A DNA stretch of 6,759 nt from Alistipes sp. (GTDB lineage: Bacteria; Bacteroidota; Bacteroidia; Bacteroidales; Rikenellaceae): the NCBI GenBank assembly GCA_017501025.1, contig JAFVXS010000226.1:1-6759 (forward strand), written 5' to 3'. Both the position numbers and the translations under genes were made by a program. The notes beneath the pieces were generated by a model that did not search any database, was not told the DNA's origin, and worked only from the letters and a program-made list of their open reading frames with translations. Of this stretch, positions 5,412-6,759 are shown piece after piece. Numbering within the stretch: the first letter of the stretch is position 1; the number at the start of each line of letters is the position of its first letter.

Positions 5412-6725
5412 ATGGCTCTATTCAAAGTTGAGGGAGGACATCGCTTGTCGGGCGAGATTACTCCGCAGGGTGCCAAAAATGAGGCTTTGCAGGTTATTTG
5501 TGCAGTGTTGCTCACCGCAGAGGAGGTCATTATCGAGAACGTTCCGCAAATTCTCGATGTGATGCAGCTTATCGACCTGCTTCGTGCTATGGGTGTAAGG
5601 GTTGAGCAGTTGGCGGAGGATAAGTATCTCTTCCAGGCTGCCGATGTAAATCTCGACTACCTGACTTCGGAGGATTATCGTCGTCGCTGCATACGTCTGC
5701 GTGGCTCGGTGATGTTGGTGGGTCCGCTGCTTGCACGATTTGGTGTGGGTCATATCCCGAAGCCGGGTGGCGATAAGATTGGACGTCGCCGTCTGGATAC
5801 CCACTTTATTGGTCTGCAAAAGTTGGGTGCATCGTTCGACTTCGACTCTGCCGAGGAGTTTTTCTCGGTTAAGGCTTCGCGCTTGCAGGGAACCTATATG
5901 CTTTTGGACGAGGCTTCGGTTACGGGTACCGCCAATATCATTATGGCGGCAGTATTGGCAAAGGGTGTGACGACAATCTACAATGTCGCTTGCGAACCAT
6001 ATATCCAGCAGCTGTGCCGAATGTTGCAACGTATGGGTGCCCACATCGAGGGCGTAGCATCTAATCTGCTCCGCATCGAGGGTGTCGAGTCGCTCGGAGG
6101 AACCCGCCACCGAATGTTGCCCGATATGATTGAGGTCGGCTCGTTTATCGGTATGGCGGCAATGAATCGCTCGGCACTGACAATCAAAGATGTATCGTAC
6201 GACGACTTGGGTATTATTCCGGCACAATTCCAGCGTTTGGGTATTCCGCTCGAACGTCGTGGCGACGATATATATGTTCCGCAGTTGGACCACTACCGCA
6301 TCGAGAACTTTATCGATGGCTCGATAATGACCTTTGCCGATGCTCCGTGGCCGGGACTTACCCCCGACCTGCTCTCGATATTCTTGGTCGTAGCGGTACA
6401 GGCGAAGGGTACGGTGCTTATCCACCAAAAGATGTTCGAAAGTCGCCTCTTCTTTGTCGATAAGTTGATTGATATGGGAGCACAGATTATCTTGTGCGAC
6501 CCTCACCGTGCCGCCGTAATCGGTCACGACCATAATGTACGCCTACGTGCTACGAAGATGTCGTCGCCCGATATCCGTGCGGGTGTGGCACTGCTTATCG
6601 CAGCAATGAGTGCCGAGGGCGTAAGCACCATCCAGAATATCGAGCAGATTGACCGTGGCTACCGCAATATCGACCTGCGACTGAATGCGATAGGTGCCCA
6701 TATCGAACGTATAGACGAAAACTAA
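5412..6725 (+). CDS. murA: UDP-N-acetylglucosamine 1-carboxyvinyltransferase (MurA), Asp-type active site
   Basis: A 437-residue cytoplasmic enzyme that transfers the enolpyruvyl group of PEP to the 3'-OH of UDP-GlcNAc, the first committed step of peptidoglycan synthesis. The EPSP-synthase-like fold is complete. QGAKNEAL holds Lys22-Asn23, the substrate-binding pair; RLRGSVMLVGPLLARFG (95-111) precedes the active-site loop; the segment 307-321, with APWPGLTPDL, carries Asp319, the counterpart of E. coli Asp305; MFESRLFFVDKLIDMGA (341-357) and DIRAGVALLIAA (387-398) supply C-terminal lobe and PEP contacts. The loop reads PKPGGDKIGRR: Asp121 (GAT, 5772-5774) stands where E. coli has Cys115, the residue fosfomycin alkylates. 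Asp keeps activity in characterised enzymes but gives fosfomycin resistance. ATG 5412 gives the normal family start (MALFKVEGGHRLSGEI). An upstream in-frame TTG at 5382 falls inside the -7 box and is rejected. It has its own promoter and is followed 24 nt later by another ATG. Confidence 0.97.
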   Translation: MALFKVEGGHRLSGEITPQGAKNEALQVICAVLLTAEEVIIENVPQILDVMQLIDLLRAMGVRVEQLAEDKYLFQAADVNLDYLTSEDYRRRCIRLRGSVMLVGPLLARFGVGHIPKPGGDKIGRRRLDTHFIGLQKLGASFDFDSAEEFFSVKASRLQGTYMLLDEASVTGTANIIMAAVLAKGVTTIYNVACEPYIQQLCRMLQRMGAHIEGVASNLLRIEGVESLGGTRHRMLPDMIEVGSFIGMAAMNRSALTIKDVSYDDLGIIPAQFQRLGIPLERRGDDIYVPQLDHYRIENFIDGSIMTFADAPWPGLTPDLLSIFLVVAVQAKGTVLIHQKMFESRLFFVDKLIDMGAQIILCDPHRAAVIGHDHNVRLRATKMSSPDIRAGVALLIAAMSAEGVSTIQNIEQIDRGYRNIDLRLNAIGAHIERIDEN

Positions 6726-6749
6726 CAAACAGCAAATAGAGAGAAAGCT

Positions 6750-6759
6750 ATGAAACTTC
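6750..6759 (+). CDS. probable start of the next gene, truncated by the window edge
   Basis: ATG at 6750 followed by AAA CTT (Met-Lys-Leu) lies 24 nt after the murA stop. A purine-rich GAGAAAG (6741-6747) sits close before it and could serve as a ribosome binding site. This spacing suits a gene co-transcribed with murA. Only three codons are visible, so the product cannot be named. Confidence 0.45.

Noticed and set aside
5772..5774. Loss of MurA activity because the catalytic Cys is missing
   Set aside because: Asp at this position supports catalysis in characterised MurA enzymes, and all other key residues are present, so the gene is judged functional.
5418..6533. Long open frame of 371 codons on the minus strand opposite murA
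   Set aside because: It lies fully antisense to a clear MurA, and its translation is rich in His, Gln, Arg and Cys with no recognisable domain. Codon choice in the real gene (few TTA, CTA and TCA codons) removes antisense stops and explains it.
1..6759. Mobile element, CRISPR array, tRNA or phage-like content
   Set aside because: No transposase, integrase, direct-repeat array or cloverleaf-like sequence was recognised, and gene order and composition look like core chromosome.

Overview
The window looks like a piece of a Bacteroidota chromosome, most likely Bacteroidales and perhaps close to Alistipes/Rikenellaceae. The reasons are a DUF4271 membrane protein (a family I know only from this phylum), the order uroporphyrinogen-III-synthase-like gene, rnpA, yidD, promoters with the phylum-type -7 box TAnnTTTG instead of a classical -10/-35, few Shine-Dalgarno sequences, and a MurA of the Asp-active-site type. 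The lineage is inferred from gene content and recalled family features, not from a database search. All genes are on the + strand and the region is dense. There is no mobile element, CRISPR array, tRNA or rRNA, and no gene-free stretch longer than about 95 bases.

Layout: (1) 1-336 is the 3' end of a gene, probably the C-terminal helical tail of an S41 (CtpA-like) peptidase. (2) 360-1535 is a membrane sensor histidine kinase with no response regulator in view. (3) 1539-2324 is a DUF4271 multi-pass membrane protein of unknown function. (4) 2339-3187 is a HemD-like protein with a strongly basic C-terminal tail. (5) 3269-3640 is rnpA, the protein subunit of RNase P. (6) 3597-3857 is yidD, overlapping rnpA out of frame by 44 nt. 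(7) 3880-5316 is a sodium:solute symporter. (8) 5412-6725 is murA, with Asp instead of Cys in the active site. (9) An ATG at 6750 probably opens the next gene, which runs off the window.

Genes 1-7 are so closely spaced that read-through transcription is likely. A second promoter appears to lie inside the 3' end of the DUF4271 gene (-7 box at 2250-2257) and could drive hemD-rnpA-yidD-symporter separately. murA has its own promoter in the 95-nt gap at 5317-5411, covered by a 10-bp inverted repeat that could be an operator or the terminator of the upstream operon. Functionally the block joins envelope sensing (kinase), tRNA 5' maturation (RnpA), inner-membrane protein insertion (YidD), solute import and the first committed step of peptidoglycan synthesis (MurA).

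I see no exotic defence or mobile system here. The points most worth a second look are the MurA Cys-to-Asp change (predicted fosfomycin insensitivity), the promoter and dyad embedded in DUF4271 coding sequence, the palindromes over the murA promoter, the basic-tailed HemD-like protein, and the orphan HAMP-less kinase paired with DUF4271.
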